A DNA stretch of 64,000 nucleotides from Methylobacterium sp. J-078 (GCF_022829285.1 NZ_JAKSYI010000141.1:124001-188000), one strand, 5' to 3'. Counted from the first letter of the stretch, positions 28,544 to 37,898 are shown. Program-made: numbers and translations. The notes: generated by a model not told the origin, from the sequence alone.

Positions 28544-29542
28544 TCACAGCACCTCGATGCCCGCCGTGCCGCCCTCCGCGTAGCGCGCCCCGGCCACGGC
28601 GCCCGGGCTGAAGAGGGCATCGAGCTCCGCGATCTCGCCCGGCGTCAGGACGAGATCCACGGCGGCGGCGTTCTCGGCGAGGCGCGCCCTCCGCCGCGCG
28701 CCGGGGATCGGCACCACATCCGGGGCCCGGCTGATCAGCCACGCGAGGGCGACCTGCGCCGGTGTCGCTCCGCGCCGTTCGGCGATTCCGCCGAGGCCGG
28801 TCAGAAGCCGCCGGTTCTGCGCCAGGGCCTCGCCCTGGAAGCGGGGATTGCCCGTCCGGAAATCGCCCGCCGCGAGGCGATCCGGATCGATCGCCCCGGT
28901 GAGGAAGCCCCGCCCGAGGGGCGAATAGGCCACGAAGGTGACGCCGAGCTCCCGGCAGGTTTCCAGCATCCCGTCCTCCGGCCCCCGGCTCCAGAGGGAG
29001 TACTCGCTCTGCACGGCGGCGATCGGATGGATCGCGTGGGCGGCCCGCAGGGTCTCGGGCGAGACCTCGGACAGGCCGAGCGCCCGGACCTTGCCCTGCT
29101 CGACGAGGCGCGCCATCGCCCCCACGGTCTCGGCGAGCGGCGTCTCCGGGTTCCGGCGATGGCAGTAGTAGAGGTCGATGGTGTCCAGGCCGAGCCGCCG
29201 CAGGGAGGCGTCGCAGGCGGACGCGATATAGGCGGCGGTGTTGTCGATCCGCCGCTCCGCGCTGTCGGCCCGGCGCACGATGCCGAACTTCGTGGCGACG
29301 ACGACCCGGTCGCGCCGCCCCGCCAGGAAGCGGCCGAGGAGGGTTTCGTTGTGCCCGAGGCCGTAGGTGTCGGCGGTGTCGAGGAAGTCGTAGCCGAGGT
29401 CGAGAGCACCCGCGAGGGCGTCGCGGGACGCGGCCTCGTCGGCGGGGCCGTAGAACTCGGACATGCCCATACAGCCGAGGCCGGGCACGGAGACGGTGAG
29501 GCCGGTACGGCCGAGGGAGCGTCGCAGCATAGGCCTGTCCAT
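28544..29542 (-). CDS. Aldo/keto reductase
   Basis: An approximately 332-residue NADPH-dependent TIM-barrel oxidoreductase. Family marks: LGCMGMSEFYG, the catalytic aspartate and tyrosine in FLDTADTYGLGHNE, the lysine in VATKFGI, the histidine in DLYYCHR, and the cofactor end VPIPGARRRARLAENA. It belongs to the AKR13-like group. The start is uncertain: ATGs at 29551, 29542 and 29530 all lie just before the conserved LRRSLGRTGL. A LysR gene is divergent and probably regulates it. The substrate is unknown. Confidence 0.9.
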   Translation of the reverse strand: MDRPMLRRSLGRTGLTVSVPGLGCMGMSEFYGPADEAASRDALAGALDLGYDFLDTADTYGLGHNETLLGRFLAGRRDRVVVATKFGIVRRADSAERRIDNTAAYIASACDASLRRLGLDTIDLYYCHRRNPETPLAETVGAMARLVEQGKVRALGLSEVSPETLRAAHAIHPIAAVQSEYSLWSRGPEDGMLETCRELGVTFVAYSPLGRGFLTGAIDPDRLAAGDFRTGNPRFQGEALAQNRRLLTGLGGIAERRGATPAQVALAWLISRAPDVVPIPGARRRARLAENAAAVDLVLTPGEIAELDALFSPGAVAGARYAEGGTAGIEVL

Positions 29543-29560
29543 CGCTTTCATTGATCGGGG

Positions 29561-29574
29561 CGGTTCGTGAACCG
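29561..29574. promoter_or_regulatory. 14-bp palindrome between AKR and LysR genes
   Basis: CGGTTC-GT-GAACCG is a perfect inverted repeat in the short divergent region between the aldo/keto reductase and the LysR gene. Its position fits an operator for that regulator; binding is inferred only. Confidence 0.4.
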
Positions 29575-29649
29575 ATCTCGGATGTGCCATGGCAGTTTTC
29601 CCCCGATAAGCTCAAGAAAGCGGGATGAGCCGTTGAGCCGGGGTCAACA

Positions 29650-30555
29650 ATGCAGCGCGCCGATCTCTCCGACCTCGCGGCGTTCGTGGCCATCGCCACC
29701 CGGGGGAGCTTCCGGGCGGCCGCCCTCGATCTCGGGGTCTCCACCTCAGCCCTCAGCCATGCCCTGCGCGGCCTCGAAACCCGGTTGGGCGTTCGCCTCC
29801 TCAACCGCACCACCCGCAGCGTCGCGCCGACCGAGGCCGGCGCGGCGCTGCTCGCGCGGCTGGCCCCCGCCTTCGCGGAGATCGCCGAGGCGGTCGGGGA
29901 AGCGGGCGCCCGCCGCGAGACCCTGACCGGCGCGCTTCGCATCAACGCCCCGCGCTCGGCCTGCCGCTTCGTGCTGATGCCCCTGGTGGCGCGCTTTCTC
30001 TCCCGCCATCCGGGCGTGCGCGTCGAGATCAGCGCCGACGACGCGCTGACCGATGTGGTGGCGGGGCGCTTCGATGCCGGCGTGCGCGTGGGTGAGCGGC
30101 TGGCCGGCGACATGATCGCAGTGCCCCTCGGCGGCCCGTTGCGCTTCACGGTGGTGGGATCACCGGCCTATCTGGCGGATCGCCCCGCGCCGGAGAGCCC
30201 GGCCGACCTTCACGGCCACCGCTGCATCCGCCAGCGCTTCGCGGGCGGGAGCCTCTATCGCTGGGAGTTCGAGCGGGGCGGACGCGACATCGCGGTGGCG
30301 GTCGACGGGCCACTGATCCTCAACGACCAGGACCTCATCGTGCGTGCCGCCCTGGACGGGCTCGGACTCGGATTCGTGTTCGAGGACAGCGTGCGGGAAC
30401 ACCTCGCCGCCGGCCGCCTCGTTCGCCTGCTGGCGGATTGGTGCCCGGCCTTCCCGGGATTCTTCCTCTATCACGCCGGGCGCCGGCAGGTGCCGCCGCC
30501 CCTGCGCGCCTTCCTCGACCTGCTGCGCGAGATAGATCCTACGGCCAGACCTTGA
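29650..30555 (+). CDS. LysR-family transcriptional regulator
   Basis: A 301-residue regulator. The winged helix-turn-helix (residues about 5-63) has the family pattern FVAIATRGSFRAAALDLG and LGVRLLNRTTRSVAPTEAG; the rest is the periplasmic-binding-like effector domain (about 90-295), with DALTDVVAGRFDAGVRVGE typical of the CrgA/PBP2 group. It is divergent from the aldo/keto reductase, its likely target. The last 17 nt overlap the convergent downstream gene. Confidence 0.93.
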   Translation: MQRADLSDLAAFVAIATRGSFRAAALDLGVSTSALSHALRGLETRLGVRLLNRTTRSVAPTEAGAALLARLAPAFAEIAEAVGEAGARRETLTGALRINAPRSACRFVLMPLVARFLSRHPGVRVEISADDALTDVVAGRFDAGVRVGERLAGDMIAVPLGGPLRFTVVGSPAYLADRPAPESPADLHGHRCIRQRFAGGSLYRWEFERGGRDIAVAVDGPLILNDQDLIVRAALDGLGLGFVFEDSVREHLAAGRLVRLLADWCPAFPGFFLYHAGRRQVPPPLRAFLDLLREIDPTARP

Positions 30556-31726
30556 TGGCGAGCGGCCGCCGCACGAGGTCTCGGTCCGAGGTGATGGCGC
30601 AGCCCTCGGTGCGCAGGGTCACGTAGGTCAGGATCGCGCGGTCGCCGGTATCGTCGAAGTTGCGCCCCTGCGCGTCCGGATCGAGCAGGGACGGATAGGC
30701 GATGAGGCCGCCGGGGGCCTGGCAGGGATCGTCGTACAGGGTGGCGCCGGCCAGGAGCAGGCGCGGCTGGTCCCAGGCCAGGAGATCCCGCGAGGTCGTC
30801 CAGTAGAAGCCGGATTGCGGGAAGTCCCCGCCCGCCTTGGCCATGAAGACCGCGATCCAGGCGCCGCTCCCCCGGTGCCGCACCACCGCGCCGACCGGCG
30901 TCGGGAAGGGCGCGATGGGTGCGCAGGTGGCCGGGGCCTTGATCGGGCCCGCATAGGGGTCCGGAAAGGCCGCGGTGAAGCCCGATCCGGTCCAGGCCCG
31001 CCAGCGGCCCGGATCGGCCGGGTTGTCCGAGCGGAACAGGCAGACCCCGGCGGACTGGTCGCTGCCCGGTACGGTCCAGCCCGTGGTCGAGGCCAGGAAG
31101 TAGCGCCAGCGTCCGTCCGCGAAGATGTTGGACGGGTTGAAGAAGCCGCGATGGCGGCCCTGGCCGGTCTCCTGGCGGAAGGGCGGCCCGGCCACGACCG
31201 CCGGCGGCGTCGTCCGGGTGAAGCTGCGCCCGCCATCCGCCGAGCCCGCCGCCACGAGGCTGTTGTACCAGCACTCCATGTAGACCTTGGACCGGCAGCG
31301 CCCGGGATGCTCGTTGGCGCGGTACTCGTGATGGATCAGGGCCGCGACGTCGCGCCCGTCCTCGGTCCAGGTCGCGGTGATCCAGGAGGCGTCGTCGTAG
31401 GCGGCCGGGTCGGCCTTGCCGCCCGATTCGAGCACGACCGCGCAGTCGAGCTTGAGCGCGTCGAGGCTCGGCCCCCGGAAGGCGCGGTTCCGGTAATGCA
31501 TCCCGAAGAGCGCGACGGCCCCCGACGCATCGCGAAAGGCCCGTGCCGAGGCGTCTGGCACGTCCACCCCGTCGCAGGCGTCCCGGGTCGCCTTGAACAA
31601 GGTCACCGGCGGGCCGACCAGGGTCAGGGCGGAGAGGGGCGGTTCGGACGCGGCGCGCGCAGGCCCGAGGCCGAGGCAGAGCCCGAGACAGAGACCGAGG
31701 GTAGCGAAGAGGAGGGGGCGCGTCAT
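30539..31726 (-). CDS. Secreted protein of unknown function, possible beta-propeller
   Basis: A 395-residue protein with a signal peptide (LLFATLGLCLGLCLGL, cleavage near ARAAS). The mature part has many tryptophan-rich, aspartate-containing strands, for example AGSADGGRSFTR, ADGRWRYFLAST and FYWTTSRDLLAWDQPRLLL, which recall Asp-box and GH43/GH32-like propeller blades. Several cysteines suggest disulfides in the periplasm. No catalytic site can be assigned. The 3' end overlaps the lysR gene by 17 nt, convergent. I do not recognise the family; propeller fold is an inference. Confidence 0.75.
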   Translation of the reverse strand: MTRPLLFATLGLCLGLCLGLGPARAASEPPLSALTLVGPPVTLFKATRDACDGVDVPDASARAFRDASGAVALFGMHYRNRAFRGPSLDALKLDCAVVLESGGKADPAAYDDASWITATWTEDGRDVAALIHHEYRANEHPGRCRSKVYMECWYNSLVAAGSADGGRSFTRTTPPAVVAGPPFRQETGQGRHRGFFNPSNIFADGRWRYFLASTTGWTVPGSDQSAGVCLFRSDNPADPGRWRAWTGSGFTAAFPDPYAGPIKAPATCAPIAPFPTPVGAVVRHRGSGAWIAVFMAKAGGDFPQSGFYWTTSRDLLAWDQPRLLLAGATLYDDPCQAPGGLIAYPSLLDPDAQGRNFDDTGDRAILTYVTLRTEGCAITSDRDLVRRPLAIKVWP

Positions 31727-31855
31727 CGGGTGTGCCTGGACATCGGCCGAGGATTGCGTTTTGAACCGTTACACTCTGCTTGTCCGGCCGCGCATCGGGC
31801 CGGGCTTGTCCACACCGATCCGAATCCCGCGCCCCAATCCTCGCGAAAGCCCGCC

Positions 31856-32464
31856 ATGCTGCTCCTCATCCTCGGCCTCGTGCTGTTCCTCGGCACGCAT
31901 GCCTTCTCCATGGCGCGGTCGAAGCGTGCGAAGGTCATCGGCGAGGTCGGCGAGGGCCGCTACAAGCTCGCCTACACCCTGTCCTCCCTCCTCGGCCTGG
32001 TGCTGATCGCCTACGGATTCCACCTCTATCGCGAGGCCGGCTACATCGCGGTCTGGAATCCGCCGGTCTGGACGCGCCATCTCTCCCTGCTCCTGACGGC
32101 TCTGGCCTTCGTCGCCCTGGCCTCCGCCTACCTGCCGGGCCACATCCGCGCCCGGGCCAAGCACCCGATGCTGCTCGCGGTGAAGATCTGGGCCACCGCG
32201 CACCTCCTCGCCAACGGCGATCTCGGCTCGATCCTGCTCTTCGGGAGCTTCCTCGCCTGGGCGGTGATCGCGCGCATCAGCGCCAAGCGGCGGGCGCTCG
32301 CCCCCGGCGCCGTCGCCGCGCAGCATGCCGGCCCGGCCGTCGCCCCCGCCGGATGGCGCAACGACGCGCTGGCCGTGGTGATCGGTCTCGGCGTCTGGTT
32401 CGTCTTCGCCCGGTACCTGCATCCGCTGCTGATCGGCGTCGCCGCCTGGCCGGGCCAGGCCTGA
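31856..32464 (+). CDS. NnrU family membrane protein
   Basis: A 202-residue protein with about five or six hydrophobic helices and the NnrU pattern LVLFLGTHAFSM, ending in FARYLHPLLIG. NnrU was first found beside nitrite/nitric oxide reductase genes, and the domain also occurs in isoprenoid-modifying membrane enzymes such as Z-ISO. No denitrification genes are near, so its role here is open. ATG at 31856 begins the first helix. Confidence 0.88.
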   Translation: MLLLILGLVLFLGTHAFSMARSKRAKVIGEVGEGRYKLAYTLSSLLGLVLIAYGFHLYREAGYIAVWNPPVWTRHLSLLLTALAFVALASAYLPGHIRARAKHPMLLAVKIWATAHLLANGDLGSILLFGSFLAWAVIARISAKRRALAPGAVAAQHAGPAVAPAGWRNDALAVVIGLGVWFVFARYLHPLLIGVAAWPGQA

Positions 32465-32494
32465 ATTCCGGGCCCCCGCGGCGGAGGCGCGCCG

Positions 32495-32519
32495 AAGCCG
32501 GTCGCCAAAGCCGGTCGCC
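32495..32519. repeat. 12-bp direct repeat
   Basis: AAGCCGGTCGCC occurs at 32495-32506 and again at 32508-32519, one base apart, in the gap before the YfgM-like gene. Probably a local slippage duplication. Confidence 0.6.
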
Positions 32520-32585
32520 TGTGCTAGGCGCAGGGCCTTCCTCTTCATGCAGCGGCCGTCCGGGCCCCGGGCGGCGTGAGACCAC

Positions 32586-33299
32586 ATGGCCGAGAACAAC
32601 GAGTTTATCCGCGAGGTCAACGAGGACTATCGCCGCGATCAGGTCGCCGAGATCTGGCGCCGCTACAGCGGCGTGATCATCGCGCTCGCGGTCCTCGTGG
32701 TGGCCGGCGTCGGCGGCTGGCGCTACTGGCAGCACGACCAGGGCGTGCGCGCGCAAGCGGCGTCCGAGCGCTTCGAGGTCGCCAACCGCCTGGCCCGCGA
32801 GGGCAAGAATGCGGAGGCCGACAAGGCCTTCGAGGCGATCGAGGCCGAGGCGCCCGCCGGCTACGCCCTGCTCGCCCGCTTCCGCTCGGCCACCGAGACG
32901 GCCAAGCGCGACCCGAAGGCGGGCGCGGCCGAGTACGACGCCCTGGCCAACGACACCAAGATCAGCACCGGCCTGCGCGACCTCGCGCGCCTGCGCTCGG
33001 CCCTCCTGCGCGTCGACGGGACCGACGCGGATGCCGCCCTCGCCACGCTCCAGGGGCTCGCCGCTCCGAACGGCCCCTTCCGCCACACGGCTCGCGAAAT
33101 GCTGGGCCTTGTCGCCCTGAAGCGCGGCGATTTCGAGGGCGCCGGCCGCTGGTTCGACCAGATCAACGCCGATCCGCAGACGCCGCAGAATCTCCGCCAG
33201 CGCATCGAGGTCTACGCGGCCCTGGTGGCCGGCGGACCCGTCACCGTGACGGCGGCGGCCCCCGCCGCGCCGGCCGCACCCCCTCCCGTAACGCGCTGA
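32586..33299 (+). CDS. YfgM-like tetratricopeptide membrane protein
   Basis: A 237-residue inner-membrane protein: short cytosolic N-terminus, one helix (about residues 29-45, [19 protein letters not shown]), then a periplasmic helical-repeat domain. This is the layout of YfgM, an ancillary subunit of the SecYEG translocon and chaperone network. It ends with an alanine/proline-rich tail. It precedes der by 43 nt; in many proteobacteria a bamB gene lies between the two, but here none does. Confidence 0.85.
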   Translation: MAENNEFIREVNEDYRRDQVAEIWRRYSGVIIALAVLVVAGVGGWRYWQHDQGVRAQAASERFEVANRLAREGKNAEADKAFEAIEAEAPAGYALLARFRSATETAKRDPKAGAAEYDALANDTKISTGLRDLARLRSALLRVDGTDADAALATLQGLAAPNGPFRHTAREMLGLVALKRGDFEGAGRWFDQINADPQTPQNLRQRIEVYAALVAGGPVTVTAAAPAAPAAPPPVTR

Positions 33300-33342
33300 G
33301 CACACCTGCTTCTCCCGTACGCCTGACCGAAACGAGCACACC

Positions 33343-34698
33343 ATGGATATGCCGACCGTCGCGATCGTCGGACGGCCGAACGTCGGCAAGTCGACCCTGT
33401 TCAACCGCCTCGTGGGCAAGAAGCTCGCCCTGGTGGACGACCGCCCCGGCGTGACCCGCGACCGGCGCGAGGGCGACGTCAATTTCGGTGGTCTCGTCTT
33501 CCGCATCATCGACACCGCCGGCCTCGAAGAGGCCGATCCGGGTTCGCTGATCGGCCGCATGCGCGCTCAGACCGAGGCCGCGATCCTCGAGGCCGACGTG
33601 GTGCTGTTCGTCATCGACGCCCGCGCGGGCATCCTGCCTGCCGACCAACCCTTCGCCGACATGGTCCGCCGGGCCGGCTGCCCCGTCATCCTCATCGCCA
33701 ACAAGGCCGAGGGCGGCGCGGGCATGGCGGGCGCCTACGAGTCGTTCTCCCTCGGCCTCGGCGACCCGATCCCGTTCTCGGCCGAGCACGGCGAGGGCAT
33801 CGGCGAGTTGCACGACGCGCTCATCGAGAACCTGCCGAAGCTCGACGACGACGAGGAGTACGACGACGATCCCCAGAACCGCTCCCTCAAGGTCGCCATC
33901 GTCGGCCGGCCCAATGCCGGCAAGTCGACCCTGATCAACCGGATGCTGGGCGAGGACCGCCTCCTCGTCGGCCCCGAGGCCGGCATCACCCGCGATTCGA
34001 TCTCCCTCGATTGGGAATGGCGCGGCCGCCGGATCAAGCTCCACGACACCGCCGGCATGCGCCGCAAGGCCCGCATCGACGACAAGCTGGAGAAGCTCGC
34101 CGTGTCGGACGGCCTGCGCGCCGTGCGCTTCGCCGAGGTGGTGGTGGTGCTCCTCGACGCGACGATCCCGTTCGAGAAGCAGGATCTGACCATCGTCGAC
34201 CTGATCGAGAGCGAGGGCCGCTCGCTCGTGATCGGCCTGAACAAGTGGGATCTGGTGGCGGACCAGAACGGTCTCCTGAAGAAGCTGCGCGAGGATTGCA
34301 CCCGCCTGCTGCCGCAGGTTCGCGGCGTCGCGGTGGTGCCCCTCTCCGGCCTCGCCGGCGAAGGTATCGACAAGCTGATGCAGGCGGTCATCAGCGCCGA
34401 GGAGACCTGGAGTACCCGCGTCTCCACCTCGCGGATCAACGACTGGCTGAGCGAGGCGCTCCAGCGCAATCCGCCCCCGGCGGTCTCGGGCCGGCGCATC
34501 AAGATCCGCTACGCCACCCAGGTGAAGAGCCGTCCGCCGCACTTCGCCCTGTTCGGCAACCAGCTCGACGGCCTGCCGAAATCCTACACCCGCTACCTCG
34601 TCAACGGCCTGCGCGAGGCCTTCACGCTGCCGGGCACCCCGATCCGGCTCTCCCTGCGCACCTCGAAGAACCCGTTCGACCGGGAGAACAAGGGCTGA
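33343..34698 (+). CDS. der: Ribosome biogenesis GTPase Der (EngA)
   Basis: A 451-residue tandem GTPase needed for 50S subunit assembly. First G domain: GRPNVGKST (8-16), DTAG, NKAE; second: GRPNAGKST (about 187-195), [12 protein letters not shown]; then the KH-like C-terminal domain with [15 protein letters not shown]. Between the domains is an acidic linker ([10 protein letters not shown]). Full length, ATG start. Confidence 0.97.
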   Translation: MDMPTVAIVGRPNVGKSTLFNRLVGKKLALVDDRPGVTRDRREGDVNFGGLVFRIIDTAGLEEADPGSLIGRMRAQTEAAILEADVVLFVIDARAGILPADQPFADMVRRAGCPVILIANKAEGGAGMAGAYESFSLGLGDPIPFSAEHGEGIGELHDALIENLPKLDDDEEYDDDPQNRSLKVAIVGRPNAGKSTLINRMLGEDRLLVGPEAGITRDSISLDWEWRGRRIKLHDTAGMRRKARIDDKLEKLAVSDGLRAVRFAEVVVVLLDATIPFEKQDLTIVDLIESEGRSLVIGLNKWDLVADQNGLLKKLREDCTRLLPQVRGVAVVPLSGLAGEGIDKLMQAVISAEETWSTRVSTSRINDWLSEALQRNPPPAVSGRRIKIRYATQVKSRPPHFALFGNQLDGLPKSYTRYLVNGLREAFTLPGTPIRLSLRTSKNPFDRENKG

Positions 34699-34707
34699 GC
34701 CCCAGGC

Positions 34708-36177
34708 TCAGGGCTTGAAGCCGAACCGGCTCGGATCCGCACCAAGATAGTCTAAGACGGTGCGGCCCTGCACCGAGGCGCCGGCGGATGGAGGCCGCGT
34801 CGGCATCACGGTTCCGCTCCAATCGACGACCGAGAGGGTGCGCGGCTCGGCGGCCATGCGGGGAAGCGCATCCGCGTAGGGCTTCCAGGCCCGCCACGCG
34901 GCATCGTCCCAGGCCTGGTAGGTAAAGGCGATCAGCGGCAGCACGGCGACGAGGTTCGGCGAGCGGTAGGGATAGGCCGTCTCGATACCCTCCCAGGCGA
35001 CGCCGGCCGCCGAAGCCAGGAGTTCGAGGGCGCTGACGTGGATCATCTCCCCGATCGGCTCCTCATGCGGCTTGAGTCCCACGGTCTTGGTGCCGCGCCC
35101 CTTCACGGGAATTCCGTCGCTCTCGCGCGGACGGGTCTGATTGATCGCGCGGCAGGCTTGGCTCCGGAAGCGATCGAGCCTGCCCCAGGGCCGGTGGATC
35201 GGAGCCTCGACCTGCACCTCGGCCGCGCAGTCCAGGGCCGGTGCGGCCGCACCGGCGCACAGGGGGCCGAGCGGCAGGTCGGACACGTCGCGCAATCGGC
35301 CGAGCATCCAGGCGAAGGCGATGTCCTGGCGGCCCCGCTCTCGCTCGTCCCATTGCTGGTAGCCACCGCCGATATCGGCGTGAGCGCCCGGGAACCAGAC
35401 CTGCTCGACCCGAGCCCCAGGGTACTTCTTGAACTTCGGCGTGTGCCATAGGGTGGCTTCGAACGCGTTCCGGTGCTCGTCGATGGCCACGGCGTGGAAG
35501 CTGTTCTCGACGATCGAGGAGAGCTCGGTGTTGTGGAACGCGTAGCGCAGTTCGTTCAGCTTCTGGAACGGTGTTGCGGGAATCCCCAAGGCGCCGACCG
35601 TGTCGAAGACGGCGACCGACGTCACCCGGACCTTGTCGGTCGGATGCAGGTAGGGCTTGAGGGCGTACCAGTCGCCGCAATTGCGGTCCCCTGGGCTCGT
35701 TCTGTAATGGCGCCAGGCCTGCGCTTCGCGCTCGGTGGTGCAGTGTTCGGGCTTCAGAAGGCCGGTGGCGAAGAGGTAGCCCACGATGCTGCGGGCGGTG
35801 TAGGCCCCGCGCGAGAAGCCCACGAGATGGATTTCGTCGTTCTCGCGGAAATGATTGCTCAGGAAGCGATAGGCCTCGCGGATGTTGTTCTCCAGGCCAT
35901 CACCCATGATCCCGCCGGAGAGATGATCGAGGGCGCCGGTGCCGACGCCGCGATCGTAGTGAACCACGTATTCGAAGGTATGCAATGCCTGTTCGGCCAC
36001 GGTTCCGTGTGCAATTCCGCCGCTGCCGGGAACGGCGGTAGTGTCCTCGATCGCTTCGAGACCGATCTTCAGGGCTTCGCGCAGACGCACCACGTTGGTC
36101 GGTGGATGAGATCCGTCATCGACGTTCCACGTTCCATCCAGGAACAGGATGAGCCTCCGCCTAATCGACCTCGTCAT
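34708..36177 (-). CDS. DUF2235 alpha/beta-hydrolase, Tle1-like putative lipase
   Basis: A 489-residue protein with the DUF2235 domain: N-terminal LILFLDGTWN, then YDRGVGTG, the nucleophile elbow GFSRGAYTAR (Ser122), AVFDTVGALG with a probable catalytic aspartate, and GAHADIGGGY with the histidine. DUF2235 proteins include the Tle1 phospholipase effectors of type VI secretion, but also stand-alone enzymes. No secretion signal, VgrG, PAAR or immunity gene is adjacent. The upstream intergenic DNA is AT-rich (48% GC at 36181-36240 by hand count). Confidence 0.88.
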   Translation of the reverse strand: MTRSIRRRLILFLDGTWNVDDGSHPPTNVVRLREALKIGLEAIEDTTAVPGSGGIAHGTVAEQALHTFEYVVHYDRGVGTGALDHLSGGIMGDGLENNIREAYRFLSNHFRENDEIHLVGFSRGAYTARSIVGYLFATGLLKPEHCTTEREAQAWRHYRTSPGDRNCGDWYALKPYLHPTDKVRVTSVAVFDTVGALGIPATPFQKLNELRYAFHNTELSSIVENSFHAVAIDEHRNAFEATLWHTPKFKKYPGARVEQVWFPGAHADIGGGYQQWDERERGRQDIAFAWMLGRLRDVSDLPLGPLCAGAAAPALDCAAEVQVEAPIHRPWGRLDRFRSQACRAINQTRPRESDGIPVKGRGTKTVGLKPHEEPIGEMIHVSALELLASAAGVAWEGIETAYPYRSPNLVAVLPLIAFTYQAWDDAAWRAWKPYADALPRMAAEPRTLSVVDWSGTVMPTRPPSAGASVQGRTVLDYLGADPSRFGFKP

Positions 36178-36272
36178 GGCAGTGACCTTGAGTTCTTGCG
36201 AATCTCCTCAAGGGTGCAATCTGTGGTTCATGGTGTCTACTGAAAAAGCCGGTCGTGCCGGAAGCGCGAACC

Positions 36273-37400
36273 TCAAGCCGCCGAGCGGCTCGTCTCCGCC
36301 AGCCAGTCCACCACCGCGTCGAGGGCCTGACGGTTCGAGGTGTCGCCGTTGCGCGTGTCCTCGAATGTCGCGATCTGACGGTCGGCGCTGGTGCCGTGCG
36401 CGAAGATATTCCGGGCCTGCGCGACCTCCGGTTCGCAGCCGAGGGCGGCGGCATCTTCGGCGACGAGGGCGAGGAGGTTGTCCAAGGCCTCGCCGAAGGG
36501 CAGCGCGACCTCGCTCGCCTCGTCGATCAGCTCCGCCTCCGTACCGCTGCGCTGGGCCCGCCACAGGTTCTCCTGGGCGAGCGCCCGTGAGACGCCGTCG
36601 AGACCGGCATTGAGATCCGGCCGACGCACGACGAGGCGCACGAGGCAGCGGTAGAGCGCCGCGATGGTGAGCGCGTCCTCCAGGCGGGTGCAGGAATCGG
36701 CGATCCGCAGTTCGAGCGTCGGGAATTTGATCGAGGGGCGCAGGGACCACCACAGGAAGCTCGCATCCTGGATCGAGCCCGCATTGGTCATGATCCGGAC
36801 GTAGCGCTCATGGGCGGCCGCGTCGGCGAAGAGGTCGGGCAGGCCGGTGCGGGGCAATTCGCCGAAGGCGCTGAGGCGGTAGGCGCTCAGACCCGTCGGC
36901 TTGCCCTGCCAGAACGGCGACGAGGCCGAGAGGGCGAGCAGCAGCGGCTGGTAGGGCAGGAGGCGGTTCATCAGGTCGACGCGGGCGTCGGGATCGGGCA
37001 CCTCCACGTGGACATGCATGCCGCAGATCAGGCTGCGCCGGCCGGCGAGGCCGACGTCCCGCAGGATGCCGCGATAGCGGTCGCCCTTGGTGGGGAGCTG
37101 GCGGGCCCAGTCCGCGACCGGGTGCGTCCCGGCGGCGAAGACCAGCAGACCGTGCTCGCGCCCGAGCTTCGCTAGTGCCGCGCGCTGCCGCGCCAGCACC
37201 TCGCGCGCCTGCGCGAAATCCGTCGCGGGCGGCGTGCAGACCTCGACCTGACACTGGAGCAGTTCGCGCCCGATCTCGGGCAGTTCCTCGCCGGCCTGGA
37301 CGTGGAAGGGCTTCACCGAGCGGCGCGGGGTGCCGCGCGTCTCGGCATCCGCCAGGAAGTATTCCTCCTCGATGCCGAAGCGGTAGGGGGCTGAGGTCAT
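36273..37400 (-). CDS. Carboxylate-amine ligase, YbdK / GCS2 family
   Basis: A 375-residue ATP-grasp-like enzyme of the glutamate-cysteine ligase family 2. The start FGIEEEYFLAD and the central ICGMHVHVEV are family signatures; TLELRIADSCTRLED follows. YbdK has weak gamma-glutamylcysteine ligase activity in E. coli; the true substrate is unknown. It is separated from the downstream DUF2235 gene by 95 nt and lies close behind a DHFR-like gene on the same strand. Confidence 0.92.
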   Translation of the reverse strand: MTSAPYRFGIEEEYFLADAETRGTPRRSVKPFHVQAGEELPEIGRELLQCQVEVCTPPATDFAQAREVLARQRAALAKLGREHGLLVFAAGTHPVADWARQLPTKGDRYRGILRDVGLAGRRSLICGMHVHVEVPDPDARVDLMNRLLPYQPLLLALSASSPFWQGKPTGLSAYRLSAFGELPRTGLPDLFADAAAHERYVRIMTNAGSIQDASFLWWSLRPSIKFPTLELRIADSCTRLEDALTIAALYRCLVRLVVRRPDLNAGLDGVSRALAQENLWRAQRSGTEAELIDEASEVALPFGEALDNLLALVAEDAAALGCEPEVAQARNIFAHGTSADRQIATFEDTRNGDTSNRQALDAVVDWLAETSRSAA

Positions 37401-37436
37401 CGGGAGCCTTGTGGAATGGTCGCTCCCCTCAACCCG

Positions 37437-37856
37437 TCAGGCGCCGGTTTGTGCCCGCGCGGGGCCGCCGACGAGCCAGGCCGGGTCGAACCAGCGGTCG
37501 GCCTCGCCGTCATAGGGCAGCCGGGTGATGTCCCAGTGCTGGATGTGCCGGGCATAGACGTCCCAGACCGCGATGCCGCCGCCGACGTAGATGCGCCGCC
37601 CGGGATAGCGCGCCAGCACGGCCTTCGGGTCCTCGTGGCTGCGGATGACGTCGATGGTGCGGTCCTTGAAGGCGAAGTCCGGCACCGACGCGATGGTCTT
37701 CGGCCCGGCGATCAGGACGTGGCCCATGGTGACGGCGAAGAACCGCGTCACGTCCTCGACGAAGAGCGGATCGGTGTTGCCCTCCCAGGGCAGGTGCCCG
37801 TTCAGGCCGAGCTGTCCGCGAAGGCCGATGGCGCAGATGCAGCGAACGTCGATCAT
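37437..37856 (-). CDS. dmrA: DHFR-like reductase, probable dihydromethanopterin reductase DmrA
   Basis: A 139-residue protein of the dihydrofolate reductase fold: ICAIGLRGQLG (start of the sheet), GHLPWEG, MGHVLIAGPKT (adenine-binding helix) and RRIYVGGGIAVWDVYA (cofactor loop). It is shorter than ordinary FolA, and its size and sequence feel match the 15-kDa DmrA of Methylobacterium extorquens, which reduces dihydromethanopterin for the tetrahydromethanopterin C1 pathway. If right, it links this locus to methylotrophy. Distinction from FolA is from memory, so the symbol is tentative. Confidence 0.7.
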   Translation of the reverse strand: MIDVRCICAIGLRGQLGLNGHLPWEGNTDPLFVEDVTRFFAVTMGHVLIAGPKTIASVPDFAFKDRTIDVIRSHEDPKAVLARYPGRRIYVGGGIAVWDVYARHIQHWDITRLPYDGEADRWFDPAWLVGGPARAQTGA

Positions 37857-37898
37857 GTGTTTCTCGGGCGGAAGGGGTCGGGACGAGCGCGGCCGGCG

